This document shows, in pieces, positions 46,480 through 58,575 of a DNA stretch of 64,000 bases; the first letter of the stretch is position 1; every line of letters begins with the position of its first letter. Both the position numbers and the translations under genes were made by a program. The stretch is taken from assembly GCA_963669155.1 (NCBI GenBank), contig OZ022578.1:13650940-13714939 (forward strand), written 5' to 3'. The notes below the pieces were generated by a model. It was not told the DNA's origin, searched no databases, and was given only the letters and a program-made list of their open reading frames with translations. The DNA is from Arbacia lixula (taxonomy: Eukaryota; Echinodermata; Echinoidea; Arbacioida; Arbaciidae).

Positions 46480-46592
46480 CTAGGGCTATATTCATGAAAA
46501 TTTACTAAGCCCAATTAGTTGCTACAGTGCATTCAGCTACATGCATGTTTAGTTACCGACTAGACTAGTAAGGTTTCATGAATATGGCCCCT
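46480..46592. mobile_element. Short MITE
   Basis: GGGCTATATTCATGAAAATT on the left pairs with TTTCATGAATATGGCCC on the right; inner TTACTAAG and AGTAAGG-type segments also pair. About 110 bp. Confidence 0.6.
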
Positions 46593-48269
46593 GGCTGTTG
46601 GGGATTTCGAATCCAAACTGTAAAAATGGAGTCTAATAGCGCTTACAGCAAACAAGTCAGTACTTCCTTATCCTCTTTATCCTAGTCACCTTTTCGTAGA
46701 AAAAAATGGAGAATGAAATTAGTCTCCAGCAGGATTAATAAAGGCCTTTTTATTAAATAGTGTGGATTAATATGAAATAGAGCCTAATCCATGCTAGGTA
46801 TGTGCGTGCAAAACGGATGCGGCTCCGATCACGCGGAATGCGGTGTATATGCCGTTACCGCACACCGTCAGGAGTTCGTGACGGGTGTGCAAAAATAATG
46901 GCAGAAATTAAGAAAGTACTTCAACGCCGTGGTATCCCACGTAGTCTAAACGCACTAAACCCTTGAAGAATGACAGACAAACATGACAAATGGAATTCAA
47001 TGGGATTTGTGAATAATCATTTCTTAATTGTTGTAACGTCACTTGCGAGCTACTCTGTTGTAAGTAATTATTGTGTATTCATTTTGTCGGAAGTTTCATT
47101 TTCTCAAAACGATATATACCATTTTACCTCTGCATTTGATATATCATTAGCCATATATTTTTACACACTCACTTAAATGACAAAGATTTATTCCTGCATT
47201 AAAAAGCAGAAAAGGGGCAATTTATTAAACCAACAGATAACAATTATTACTATATAGTACATGTATAAGAGAGCAGCTCGCAAGTAACCTCACTAAATTA
47301 AAACCTTAAAAGATATTTTCGTCAAATATTCAATACAATATTTCTTTCATTTTACTGCCTCAATTATCGGAATCAAGTTCCCTGTAGGGTCGCCTTCCCC
47401 TTTAAATTGCCTATTGTAGTCTCATGATTCAGACTCCGCTTTATGCACAGTGGGACGGACATAATAATATGCCTGCGAACTGACTTCCATTCTAAAACGT
47501 AGCGATGTTAGATAGACAGTAAAGATGACATCACTGAATGGCAAGCGGCAGGGGTAAAAACCGCTCTAGTGTGAACTTACCTTTACAGCCGTTGTTGTGA
47601 CAAGCAACAGCATGTTCAAGTGAGGACGTACAAGCAACAGCATGTACCAAACCGCGTCTCAGTGTGAACGTACCCTAATTGGATTGCCCCCGTGGCCATG
47701 GGAAGGGAGACTCTTCCGGAGGCTGACATTTCCAGAGGAAGCAGGAATTACGGGTGAAGTGAAACGAGGAAGGGGTGGGCTGAATTGGGAGAGGGTGCTG
47801 AAGAGTGAACGTTGGGGGGGGGGGGGGGGTGCTGAAGAGCCATAATAACGAACCCTAGTGATTATATTTCCATCTGATAATGCAGTCATCACAACCGTAA
47901 CATCAGTCTGTCTCAGATCAAAATATCGATTTTGAGACTTTTGCAGAAAATCACAATGGGAGTCGCTTTCATTAACTGGCGAATGGCCAGTCTTAAATGG
48001 CATGTATGTGTATATGGGCAAATCCTTAATTAGTGGACAAATTTCAAAATTTAAAATGTCTCAATATAATATATCGAGACATTATAAGGTAATGGCCCGG
48101 TCCCAGTGACATTTAGGATGGATTGCGCATAAATTGCGGATAAAATTTGATTACAGACGCTAAACATCCGCAATATTCATAAAGTATGCTCTTACAGAGG
48201 TAAGTGTAACTCACCAATTTTGGTATGTTGTATATTTTGAGAGTGCTTTCATTTGCCCTCATTTTTAGT

Positions 48270-48880
48270 GTTCAGGTATCACTTTTTATCGAAAAGGTCT
48301 TGAGCAATATAATTTGGCAGGAAGGTTCTTTAACTTATTGACTAACTTCCGTGTGAAAATCTCATTAATCCATCCAGTCATACACGAGTGAACACACACT
48401 GAAGGCAAAATCTTTTCGTTGTTTATCATCCATCTCTGGATGCACTAACACCTATCCCGACACCTAATCCATTGTTCTGGTTGAGTGAGCACCGTTTAAA
48501 AAATACTCATCCCTCTTGAGTTTGAAACTTTTAAAAACCCTTTATTTTGGGAAAAAAAATGTAACATGACATGTTATGTGAGCATATGTGAGCACATGGT
48601 TGACTAAAAAAACTAAAAAAATCGCACATGAAATGCCAAAATGTATTGTTAAAACGGCATGAACAATTACCCTTGTGACTTTTGAAAAGTGACATTTTTG
48701 CCTTTAATGTGTGCTCACCCAAGCATGACTGATTGGATTAGTGTGATTTTCACATGGAAGAGAGTCAATAAGTTAAGGAACACTCCTTTTAAATTATTCT
48801 GCTCAAAACTTTTTCGATCAAAGGTTGTGGTTATGCCATTTTGCTTCGGGGAGGGGGGACTTACCTTTTTTGTTGTGTTT
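48270..48880. mobile_element. 760-bp TIR family, copy 1 (left end degraded)
   Basis: It shares TTTTTATCGAAAAGG, AACTTCCGTGTGAAAAT and the mirrored ATTTTCACATGGAAGAGAG, TTTTGAAAAGTGACATTTTT and ACTTACCTTTTTTGTTGTGT with copies at 59.9 and 63.0 kb. The outermost left end is not recognisable. Confidence 0.75.
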
Positions 48881-49779
48881 ACTTTAATTGCAGTTTTATT
48901 GGTGTCTAAAATGCTTAGTTTGAAAAGAAAGTCATCTGAAATCAAAGAATACATATACTTTGTTTAAAACAGAAATATAATTGAATATATAAAAAATAAA
49001 TGAATAGCAAAGTTTTTTTTAACAACATACAAAGAGTAATGTAAATATTGGTGTGTATGTTCTCGCAATTGATACAGAACATATTTCTTGTAAAAAGAAC
49101 CATATCATATCAATTGGTATGACCTCAGTACTGAAATAGTTGGCATATTTTGTTTTAAATGTACCTAGTTTGAGGAAAATATTTTTGCAAAGATATACGT
49201 GTCAGCTGTTTCCATGTACTTTTTATGTATCGTAACTAATGGAAATTAAAGTTCAAGTTCAAGTTCTTCAAAACAAATTTTCATATCTTTTGGGGAGATT
49301 GCAATGTAGGTCTGAACTTCAGGTACTGACGTGAAAAAAATGAAAAAATTAATGTCAGTGCATTTTCCTACATGACTTAAACATATTGGTCAATGTACAA
49401 TAATGTGTAATGTAGTTAATTGCGGAATTGCCCAAATACATTAATTATATAGACATGCCAGGGCCACAAATTTGCATGACATGAGTCAAGATACATGCAC
49501 ATTAAATTACAGCAATAATGGTTTTCAAAATGGTTTTAGATGACTACATAGTCTTGAGAATATACCAAAATTACCCCAATAGAATTAAGTTATCCAGTTT
49601 ATAAAGGCCATCCTATTACTTTAACGACATTTCAAGCGTTTTATTTTTAGTAAGACTGTGTCGACTTATGAGAATCAACGTGTGTTTAATTTCATTTGAT
49701 ACTTGTCGAATACATATAATCACTTTTCCTGTTGGTATGTTACAAAAATCGTAAAGTTTTTGTTTATTTCCTCATCATT

Positions 49780-50215
49780 GTGATCACACTGGGTACAAAT
49801 GATCCTTGGGTAATACCACATGTGTCTTCATGATGCTGATGGGGTCAAAGGTCATCTAGGGGTCAAAAGCTCAAATGATATGAGGCCATGTGCATCATTA
49901 TTCTCAAAGTTTTCGTTTGGCTTGCTTTCATTTCTTTATTTCTGCATCAGTTGTGATCACACTTGATACAAATGATCCTTGAGTAGGCCTAATACCACAT
50001 GTGTCCTCATGAGAATGATGGGGTCAAAGGTAATTTGTTACAGTTTTTTCTTAACTAAAAGACGGTTATTTTGCAGGTCGGATCAAACTTGGCACAGATG
50101 TGCAAGGGCTTGTTCTTAAAGGTTTGGTTTAACTTCCTCTCATTTTTTTGTTATTTCTGCATCAATTGTATTCATACTTGGTACAAATGATCCTTGGGTG
50201 AAACCACGTCTGTTG
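49780..50215. repeat. Diverged tandem repeat, about three units
   Basis: Units of about 175-215 bp carry GTGATCACAC, ACAAATGATCCTTG, ACCACATGTGTC and GATGGGGTCAAAGGT. The third unit is more diverged. Confidence 0.75.
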
Positions 50216-51289
50216 ATGAGATCAAATAACGTCATTTCGGCACCATTTTGAATATTTCAGAAAAAAAATTAGCACTACTATTATCTATTGCGAAATCAGG
50301 CGAGACTCGCGGTTTGCGAACCACCTTGCTTAGGGAAGTTCTCATACAGTAGTTCTTTCCTGGGTATTTCGAAAAACTGTTACGTTGACCTGCAAAGGGC
50401 TTCCCTGTTTTTTTTTAATAGAGTACTGCGACTTGCTGCAGTAAATATAGATTAATTTGCATAATACAATCCACCCAATTCTCGAGGTGCTTGGGACCAA
50501 GCCAATAACCACGCTTTAGCAAAATCTGGTTATGATGGACATTGAACACCCAGGTTTGCACAAATTGGGACTTTAAGAATTGCTCATAAGAAAATCTTCT
50601 TTTATTTGTGCTCTTTGTAAAGGGAAATGGACTGTACAAGGTTTTAAGCATGTATAGAGCCCTACAGTATTCGGTTAAAATTGTGATTTCCGCAAAGGAA
50701 TACTCTAGGTCACCTTCCAATCACTGAGATTTTGTTTTTGTGGATTTTTTTTCGGGTTGGATCGGCAAAGAATGAGGGTGAGTGCTTATTATACCTCTAA
50801 ATACGTTTAATTCGTCGTATAACTTGAGAATATTAGTCAAGTTTACCGGTGGGGCCTGTAATATTCAGTTCTTGTTTTTGATTCGCGTCATACAAGTCTA
50901 TAGTTATTAGAGAGAGGAATGGAAAATAACAAATCAAAGTGGATTTAAAAAAAAAATAGGAAGAAAGAAAGAAAAAACAGAAAAAGAAAGTGGAAAAACG
51001 AAAGGTTACGGGATCAACAATTGCTTATTACATAGAGATAAAGGGAAACCACCAAATTAAAATAGATTAAAAAAAAAAGATTACGAGATGGTTGCCAGGC
51101 GTTCAGGTGTCGTGACTTGGGGTCAAATCAATGCCCTTTTACCGACTACCATTAGTGCTCTTCTGATATGGTGATCTTGGCCCAAAGCATGTCTCTTCAT
51201 GCATTCCTAGAACTCTAGCGCCGAGGCGCCATGACCATTTAGGGGAGGAAACATGGCTGATCCCATACAATCACAATGTACCAAACTGC

Positions 51290-51575
51290 AAAATGCCTTG
51301 AACCTTTATTGGAGTCAGACGATATTCGAACCTGTGCGAGGCACGAGTGTGAAAGCACTCCCGGCGTGTTAGACCTCTCGGCCATAATAGCATCGGTGCT
51401 GATGCTCGGGAATTTAGGCGTAAAGACTGATGTGGAATATATAGTTTCAAAGCAATGAAAGAAAAGCAAAAGAAATTATTGCGTCAGACGAGGATTCGAA
51501 CCTGTGCGTGGCATAAGTGTGAATTCACTACCTGCGCCTTAGACCTCTCGGCCATAAGACCGTCGGTATCGAACT
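51290..51575 (-). repeat. Two tandem tRNA-like (SINE-type) repeats
   Basis: On the minus strand both copies carry an A-box-like TATGGCCGAGAGGTCTAA and a B-box-like CACAGGTTCGAAT about 40 bp apart, as in Ser/Leu tRNAs. A full cloverleaf cannot be formed: acceptor and T stems pair poorly. The spacing of the copies is about 180 bp. Probably tRNA-derived SINE heads. Confidence 0.55.
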
Positions 51576-51664
51576 TAAAGAATTTTTTGTGTTACATGGT
51601 ATTTAAGTTGATATTTGCATCCCTCCACGGTAAACGTGTTAGCGACCCTAAGCTGTGAATGTTT

Positions 51665-51848
51665 CGTGTCCGAACTGGCATTTTGACTTCTCTCACGTCA
51701 CTGGAGGCGTGCGGGGATTTTTCTTCAAATTTTCGTCGAAATGAGACTGTATTGCGGCAAACGAATGTGAAATCCGTTTTTAGTGGATAATTTTACATAG
51801 ATTAGTGGGACGTTATTTTTCTAACTTAGTAACCCTTTAAACATCCTT
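51665..51848. mobile_element. End fragment of the 14.3-kb TIR family
   Basis: GGCATTTTGACTTCTC, CACTGGAGGCGTGCG, AATTTTCGTCGAAATGAGAC and CTTAGTAACCC are the reverse complement, in order, of the left arm at 14264-14430. Confidence 0.7.
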
Positions 51849-52689
51849 GGTCCGCGTAACAAAACAAAAAATGCTCATGGTGTTTTGAATGGCCGCCATA
51901 TTGAATAATAGCCACCTTGGGCAAAATTCAAGAGGGCTCAATATCCTAATTTCCTTACATAACTTAATTCTCCAAGTGTGCAAGATTTGGTGCTTTTAGA
52001 CAAAAGTGAACAATTATTCACCTTTGCCGTTGGGCTCATAGAACTCTATGCTCATAGCCGTCTATTCACATATAGTTTGGCCAACTCGGTTTCAATGGTA
52101 GCAACATCGCTTTGTTGGGGAAGAAGATTTAACTTTTTTAAAATCATTTTTCAAAAGTGTCCAAAATCTTTTTTAATACGTAATTTATTTCTGGGCCTAA
52201 GCAACGTGTCAATATATGACAATATTAAGGTAATATATAATTATCTATCTCTGATAGAAACCTGATTTATTGGAATGGAAAGTGATGTATAAATTAGCCT
52301 TCATAGCGTGTGCAGACATTTTGTAGACACTTGCACGTTTCACCCGTGTCACTGTTAGAAAACGACCTAATGTCAATGGCACTACTCATAGAGTAAAATG
52401 GAAATTCATTAGATGGTCAACCACATTTTAACTTATTATCATGCAGATATGGCAACAGCTATTCAGCGCTGAGAAGGAAATGAAAGAACATTCCACCATG
52501 TGCACCTGCTTCTATTGTTGTTCCGGGCACACTTTAAAATGTCTCTACGTCCATCATCCAACACAGCTTCGTGAGAAATCCAAGTCATCAGTCTAGTAGT
52601 ATTTATTCAGTGGATTTTCTGACCATGGTGTAACTACGAACTAGTCTATTGAAATCGAGTCAACTCTGTGTTTGAAGGGCAATGTGTAT

Positions 52690-52952
52690 GCTTACGAGAA
52701 AGCGCCATCTTTCGGTAATTGTCGAGCTAGTCCTCCACCCGTCTGTCACGATCGGAATGACGAATGGTCGTGAACTTTACTGACGGAGCAGTTCGAGAAA
52801 GTAAGTGAGTACGCCCTCGACTTGAGCTAGCGGCTGTTCGAAGAAGTACGCGGAAACTAACAGAAGAATTTAAGACGTCGTAACTTATCTGACGACCACT
52901 TTCACTGTTTATCGAGATATTATTTGGGGACGCACTCTATTTCTGTTCCATA
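52690..52952 (+). promoter_or_regulatory. 5' UTR / promoter region of the Ly6-like gene
   Basis: A CpG-dense stretch (GTCACGATCGGAATGACG, GTACGCGG, AAGACGTCG) directly upstream of the start codon in otherwise AT-rich DNA. A donor-like GTAAGTGAG at about 52800 could mark an alternative 5' UTR splice. No TATA box was found. The transcription start is unknown. Confidence 0.4.
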
Positions 52953-52956
52953 ATGG
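52953..52956 (+). CDS. Ly6-like exon 1 coding part (ATGG)
   Basis: Only four coding bases precede donor GTAAGT at 52957. The start has A at -3 and G at +4. The following G joins GT of exon 2 to make Gly, giving MGDQRATLAS and an immediate signal peptide, which is the main reason to trust this start. Confidence 0.75.
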
Positions 52957-55900
52957 GTAAGTTCTTTGGTTATTTTACGTGTTTAAAGAGAAAGTTGTCA
53001 CTCTTTACTTCACGTCTTGTTATATTTGTTATGTACTATCGCTTTACTGTGATTATTACAAATGTTACTATCTATAGCTGAGAGAACAACGCCATTTTGA
53101 CTTGATACAAATGTGCTCGAAATCGCCACGGAAAATTATTGACATACTTCAACTAATTAAATGAACAGTTCAGCTGTATCTCAAGGAATATTTTGTTCAT
53201 ATTTCTCCCAATTTATTCTCTCGAGAGCTAAATAAAAGACCAACAACAACTATCATAATCATTATAAATTTACTAACAATGATAACAACAACGCGACGAA
53301 ATTAATGAACATCATTTTCGAGGATTTTTTTCTAGTAATAGATAATTTTGGTTATTAACTTTTACTGTCGAATTGCAATAAGTTGATGGCTTCATAGCAG
53401 ATTCACAAAATGAATTTCCTAGTCAATTTAAACCCGTTAAGCCCTATCACACCTGGAAATGTGGTAAGTTACTACATCCTATATACACGTTTGGCTTCTC
53501 CTTATATCTTCGTTCTTCTTGAAGTACTCCTTCCTCCTCTACATGTCTATCTTTGTCTTCTTCGTCTTCCTCCTCCGTTATTACTTCTATTTTTTATTTA
53601 TCTTTATCCTCTTTTATGTATTAATTTTCTCCTCCGTCTTCTTCACCCTGCTACCCCGTCTCCGTCCAACTACTTCTTTGTTTTATTTTATTCTTCTTTT
53701 CCTTTAGCTGCTTTTCGTTCCTTTCGTTCCCTCCTTCTCAAGTCTGTCTTCTTCTTCTCTCTCGTTCTTGTTGGTGATACGCCTTAATAAATTTCATCCT
53801 TTTTTTACTCATGATGAATTCTGGACTTCGCAAATTACTTGAGTGTCATTCTTCTTTGCATCGTGTTTTCAAAATCATTAGATCATAAATACGCCCCATA
53901 TTTGCAAGTGAGTCTCTTTGGGGAAGTGAATCAAATCAAATTCAGTCGTTTATTGCATGTAAATACTCAACTTAATTCGTTGGATTGGTGATAAATACAT
54001 TCGACACTTTCATTCAAACGTTTAACTCTCTCACTGCCCCGCCATTATAAGTCTGATGAGTTACTACTACACAAAGTATATCCATTGCACTGAGAGGTTT
54101 AAGCGTATTCGCCTAACAACGTTAGTTGTATACGTGCACTCCAATAGCCTATGCGTCACTCGTCGTGTAATTGGTATAAGGAAACAAATATGGCTGCCTT
54201 AACCTAAAGTTAGCTTGAGCGCGTAAGGAAGGGATGGGGGCTGAGAAAGTGCGTAAAGCCCTGAAAAGGATGTCAGTTAAATCTTGTCGGCACCCCTATG
54301 TGTCATACTCCCGCGTTTTTAAACAGCCTTTTCCGCCGTATGGTACTCTATCGGCGAGTATGTACGTATGTACAAAAGCCTATGGAGTGTATACATACAG
54401 GGGCGGAGGCGGGGGTGATTATCACATATAGGCGAAGAGGGGAGCTTCGTGGATAGAGGGGGGGGGGGGGGGTACTCTTCAGAAGATCAAAAATGGGGAA
54501 AAGTGGGTCAATTCCCGATATCTGCTATAACCAGGGCAGCGAATTTACTTCTTAGGAAGATTTGTATTAATTTCACAATGTTTAAAATAGAATTACTTAT
54601 TGAACGTCACATATGTTTAGTCTCAGAGTGAAAAATTACACAAGTCCAATTTTCTGACGGAAAGAAATGAATAACTAATCTCTTAAGAATGTGGATGCCC
54701 TCATGTCGATATCATCCACTGTCAGTGAAGAAAGCGAACTTCATAAATACATGTACTGTAGAGACTAAGTATATCATCATTTATTTATTGTTGGAGTACA
54801 GTAACCTGTATTGTATCCTTCCCCTCATTCCTTTTCTTTGTCTTTGTTTCTCACGCTTCTCCTACTGTATTTGTTTTAAAAATTACCATTCTCCTTTATC
54901 TCCCATCATCACTTTCTCCTTCTTCGCTTTCATATTACTCCCTTTCTCATTTAATCCTCCTTCTCTATCATATTTATCATTTTTTCATTCTTCTTCTTCA
55001 TTATCATCACCTTCCTCTCCTCCCCCTCTTCCTTCCATTACTACTTATTGCTCATCTTTACCTCCCTTCCACAATTTGTCCTCCTTCTGACTGTATGTTG
55101 TATATGTATCCAATGCAGGTGACCAACGCGCAACACTGGCGTCCTTGACGCTTCTCCTCCTTGCTATCTGCTCAGGTGGGTCACTTTCAAAAGTATTTAT
55201 TTTCTTCACCTGAAAAAGGGTATTTTTTTCAATGAACCATTAATATTTACATTACAATACGTTTTTCTTTAACCTAAATACACCCCCCAGTGATTCGGTG
55301 ATATAACACTTTCCAGTGGCAGATCTACGGAGGGGGTGGGGTGGGTAGGGAATTGATTTTAAAAATATAATACGGTAACTTTATATTATCTGTGATCTAT
55401 ACCACACTCGTTTTTGTAGAATAACAATTTTGCATTATGCTCCAAAAGCTTCCACACATTATATTACATCACGAGGAGTCTTGGTGTAGAAGATTTGTCC
55501 AATGATCTCAATACAAAGGTTAGGTGTCCAATCTCAACCGTAACCCATTTTAGATTGTTGTCATAGTTGTGTAGATGTATATTAATATAGATGTCCAAAT
55601 CCTTAAGTTTTAAAGGTCAAGTTTTTGGTTACTTTCTTCATGCAAATACTTTATATGATTTTCATGGTTTGTGCAAATTATTGTGGAAGGCCAATCAAAC
55701 TGCAAAATGTATAGCTCACATCGTTAAGTTATATCCAATAGTTTTGATACAGGGCACTTATCCCATGCGATCATTAATCATATAATGTACAGAAATCTAA
55801 AACGAAAACATTCTCGCAATAAAGATTTAATGATGGGGGAAATGATATAAGACACGTTTGCTATCAATTATAAAACTAGAAATTTTACTCTTTAATAATA

Positions 55901-58427
55901 TTATATATATAGTATTATGCAATGATACCTTTAACGACGATATTGATTACAAGTCCAACAATCGAATTTGTACTTCTTTATCGATAGGATCATAGTAGGC
56001 ACGATCGCTGTCATTATTACTACTACCAATATCAAAATGATGGTTGTGGATCAATTGGTCAGTCATTTATTCCATCAGACATTCAGGCTGCCAGTCAACC
56101 CTTACACAATCATTAAGAACCAACATAATATTCACGAGAAAACGTAATTATGCTTATATTTTGTAAACATTTATATAGAGACCTCTCATTGGAGAAAAAA
56201 CTGCGTCTTTATAAACAAGTGGTATTTAAGTGCGGGTTGCATTAAGACATGCTTCACTGAGAAACCTTATTTAAGGAAGTAGCAAATTTGGTCTGTTTAG
56301 ACATATGATATGTCTGTACAGATTAGCACTAAAGCAGGTTTAATTGGATTTCAACGACTCAAACATTTGCTTAGACTTTTTGAAAAAGACTCTTAAACCA
56401 ACTTAAGATTGCTAGTTATCGTATGTCAACTAAAACACCCAACATTGGAAATTGTACTTATTGGGGGTCCTTATAAATGTGGGTTTGCGAACAGGACGGT
56501 CTGGTCACAGCAAGTAAGATAAGGATATGTAAATATACTGCATGACATGTATTTTTCAATACGTCTTGCATTAACTCATTATGCGTATTTGCTGCATTTT
56601 CGCTCGGGTAATATAACTAAAATCTCATACAACAATTCTCTGGCATGCGAAAAAGAAAGTCGTATAAAAAGCTACTAGGGCATGTAAGCTTTGACATGAA
56701 CGAATCTCCTGTTCCATTTCCCTCCAAGGAAAATTACAAGATTGGCAAAAGTACAGTATGATGGCACTTCCAAGTTGAAACATCGATACTCTTCTGACGC
56801 ACAACCCAGGTGTATCTGTGCTTAAAACTTTATCTCTGTCTTATATCGGTCGGTTGCTTGGTAACGTCCCTCGTTACCTCCTCAACCGACCCTTCCCCAC
56901 CCCCCCTTTTTTTCTGACAAGCCAACAACTTCCGCTTGATGAGTCAGCGTTGTTTCGAAAAACCTCCCCTCTCTGGATCGCTTTTCGTTAGACTCTCTCC
57001 TCTCCCAAGCACACGCTGCCAAAATTAATATGTTTTTGAGGCAAAAAAAGGGGTCATCTTGTTTTCCCGGAGAATTTTGGCTAGTAAGCATTTAGTCAAA
57101 TTAAATATTGAGTGTTTCTTTGAAGCACACCAAGTGATATAGGCGTTTTGGTATTAAGATGTTCTGAAATTCCATTAGATACAATTAGGTTAATGTTTTG
57201 AATTGTGGGTTAGGGTATTGGTCTTTGGCTATGGATATTCATAAAGTTTAGTTTAGGTACGTGTACTTAAAATAATAGTACAGTAATCATGGTAATACGT
57301 TTATTGGACATTATTACGACTAGGATACGTTTAACATGTGATCATAGTTTTGTATTCGTCCCATATCTTGTTAGTTTCATTGATGTCTTGGATTGATGAT
57401 AAAAGTGTTTACTGGCTGGAATCTTAATACGGTATTATATTGATATGAATTATGATATTTTAACATACGACCACATGCTGTTGCATTACCTCTATTGGTA
57501 TCAATATGGTTTATGCATCAATGCATATCCACGGTATCATTCGATTACAATTTTACATACACATAACTTTCCAAGTGTCAATGTTAAAGAGAAGAGTGAC
57601 ACGCTGGTAGTAAGTTAACTTGAATAAAACTAGAACATCAAATGAAAAATGAAATAAAAAAGTAATCAGACAAGTTTTAAGATTTTTGTTAACAGATCAT
57701 GATTACTAGACCTTCAAGGGAAACGACACAGGTCAGCAATTTCAAAATGTAGGATATTGTCATAATTCCTTTACACCAAGCACTTTTCAACGAGACCATG
57801 AATTTATAAAGCACTAATGCAGGGGTAGGGGTACAGATTTGAACACAAACATATCTTCTTAATAATTTTCATATCTTATTGTGAGGAAATGTTTCCTCAT
57901 ATGTTTCTCCATTTTTTATACGTGCATTCAATTCAAGTTATCACCAAGGTTTCATACCTCTTTAAGATGAAAGCAATCTTAAGAAACCTTACATTCTTCT
58001 TCTCGACCTTTTCCCCCAAATACACAGTGGACGCGCAGGTGACATGCTACCAGTGCTTCGGTCTTGGCGCCCAAAACCCACTTCTTGCGCAGACGGCCGC
58101 TCAGTACCCGATATCCAGCTGTAGCGATATCGGTCCACGAACACCGACTATCGATTGCAGCGGCAAATGTTTCACGCAGAATTTCACCGTTAACTACAAT
58201 TTTCAACAAGGTATGTCTGAAGTGACTGTGACATAGTATGAGTATTCTTGTCTAGTTTAATACCTCGTCACATGTTTATCATTGTTGTAGACCAAAACTA
58301 TGTTTGTTAAAAAGTAATTCAGTTCAACAACAGTCAGTATTTTTCTGACAAAATTCAGTTAAAACGCCCTTAGGTCCTTTACTAACAAGAAGTAATCAAA
58401 TGGTAAACAAAAGTAAGGCCCCCCCCC

Positions 58428-58477
<50 letters not shown>

Positions 58478-58524
58478 ATACACACACACCCTTACACAAG
58501 CACGCACATTTAACACACACTATG

Positions 58525-58575
<51 letters not shown>

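Larger units (their letters stand above)
39083..52700. other. Intergenic region between two divergent genes
   Basis: About 13.6 kb with no supportable gene. Contents include poly-G runs (40088-40102, 40316-40332, 47814-47829), CT microsatellites (40522-40592, 41586-41912), a small TIR element (46480-46592), a TIR-family copy (48270-48880), a diverged repeat array (49780-50215) and a pair of tRNA-like repeats (51290-51575). All open frames are short and unrecognised. Confidence 0.6.
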
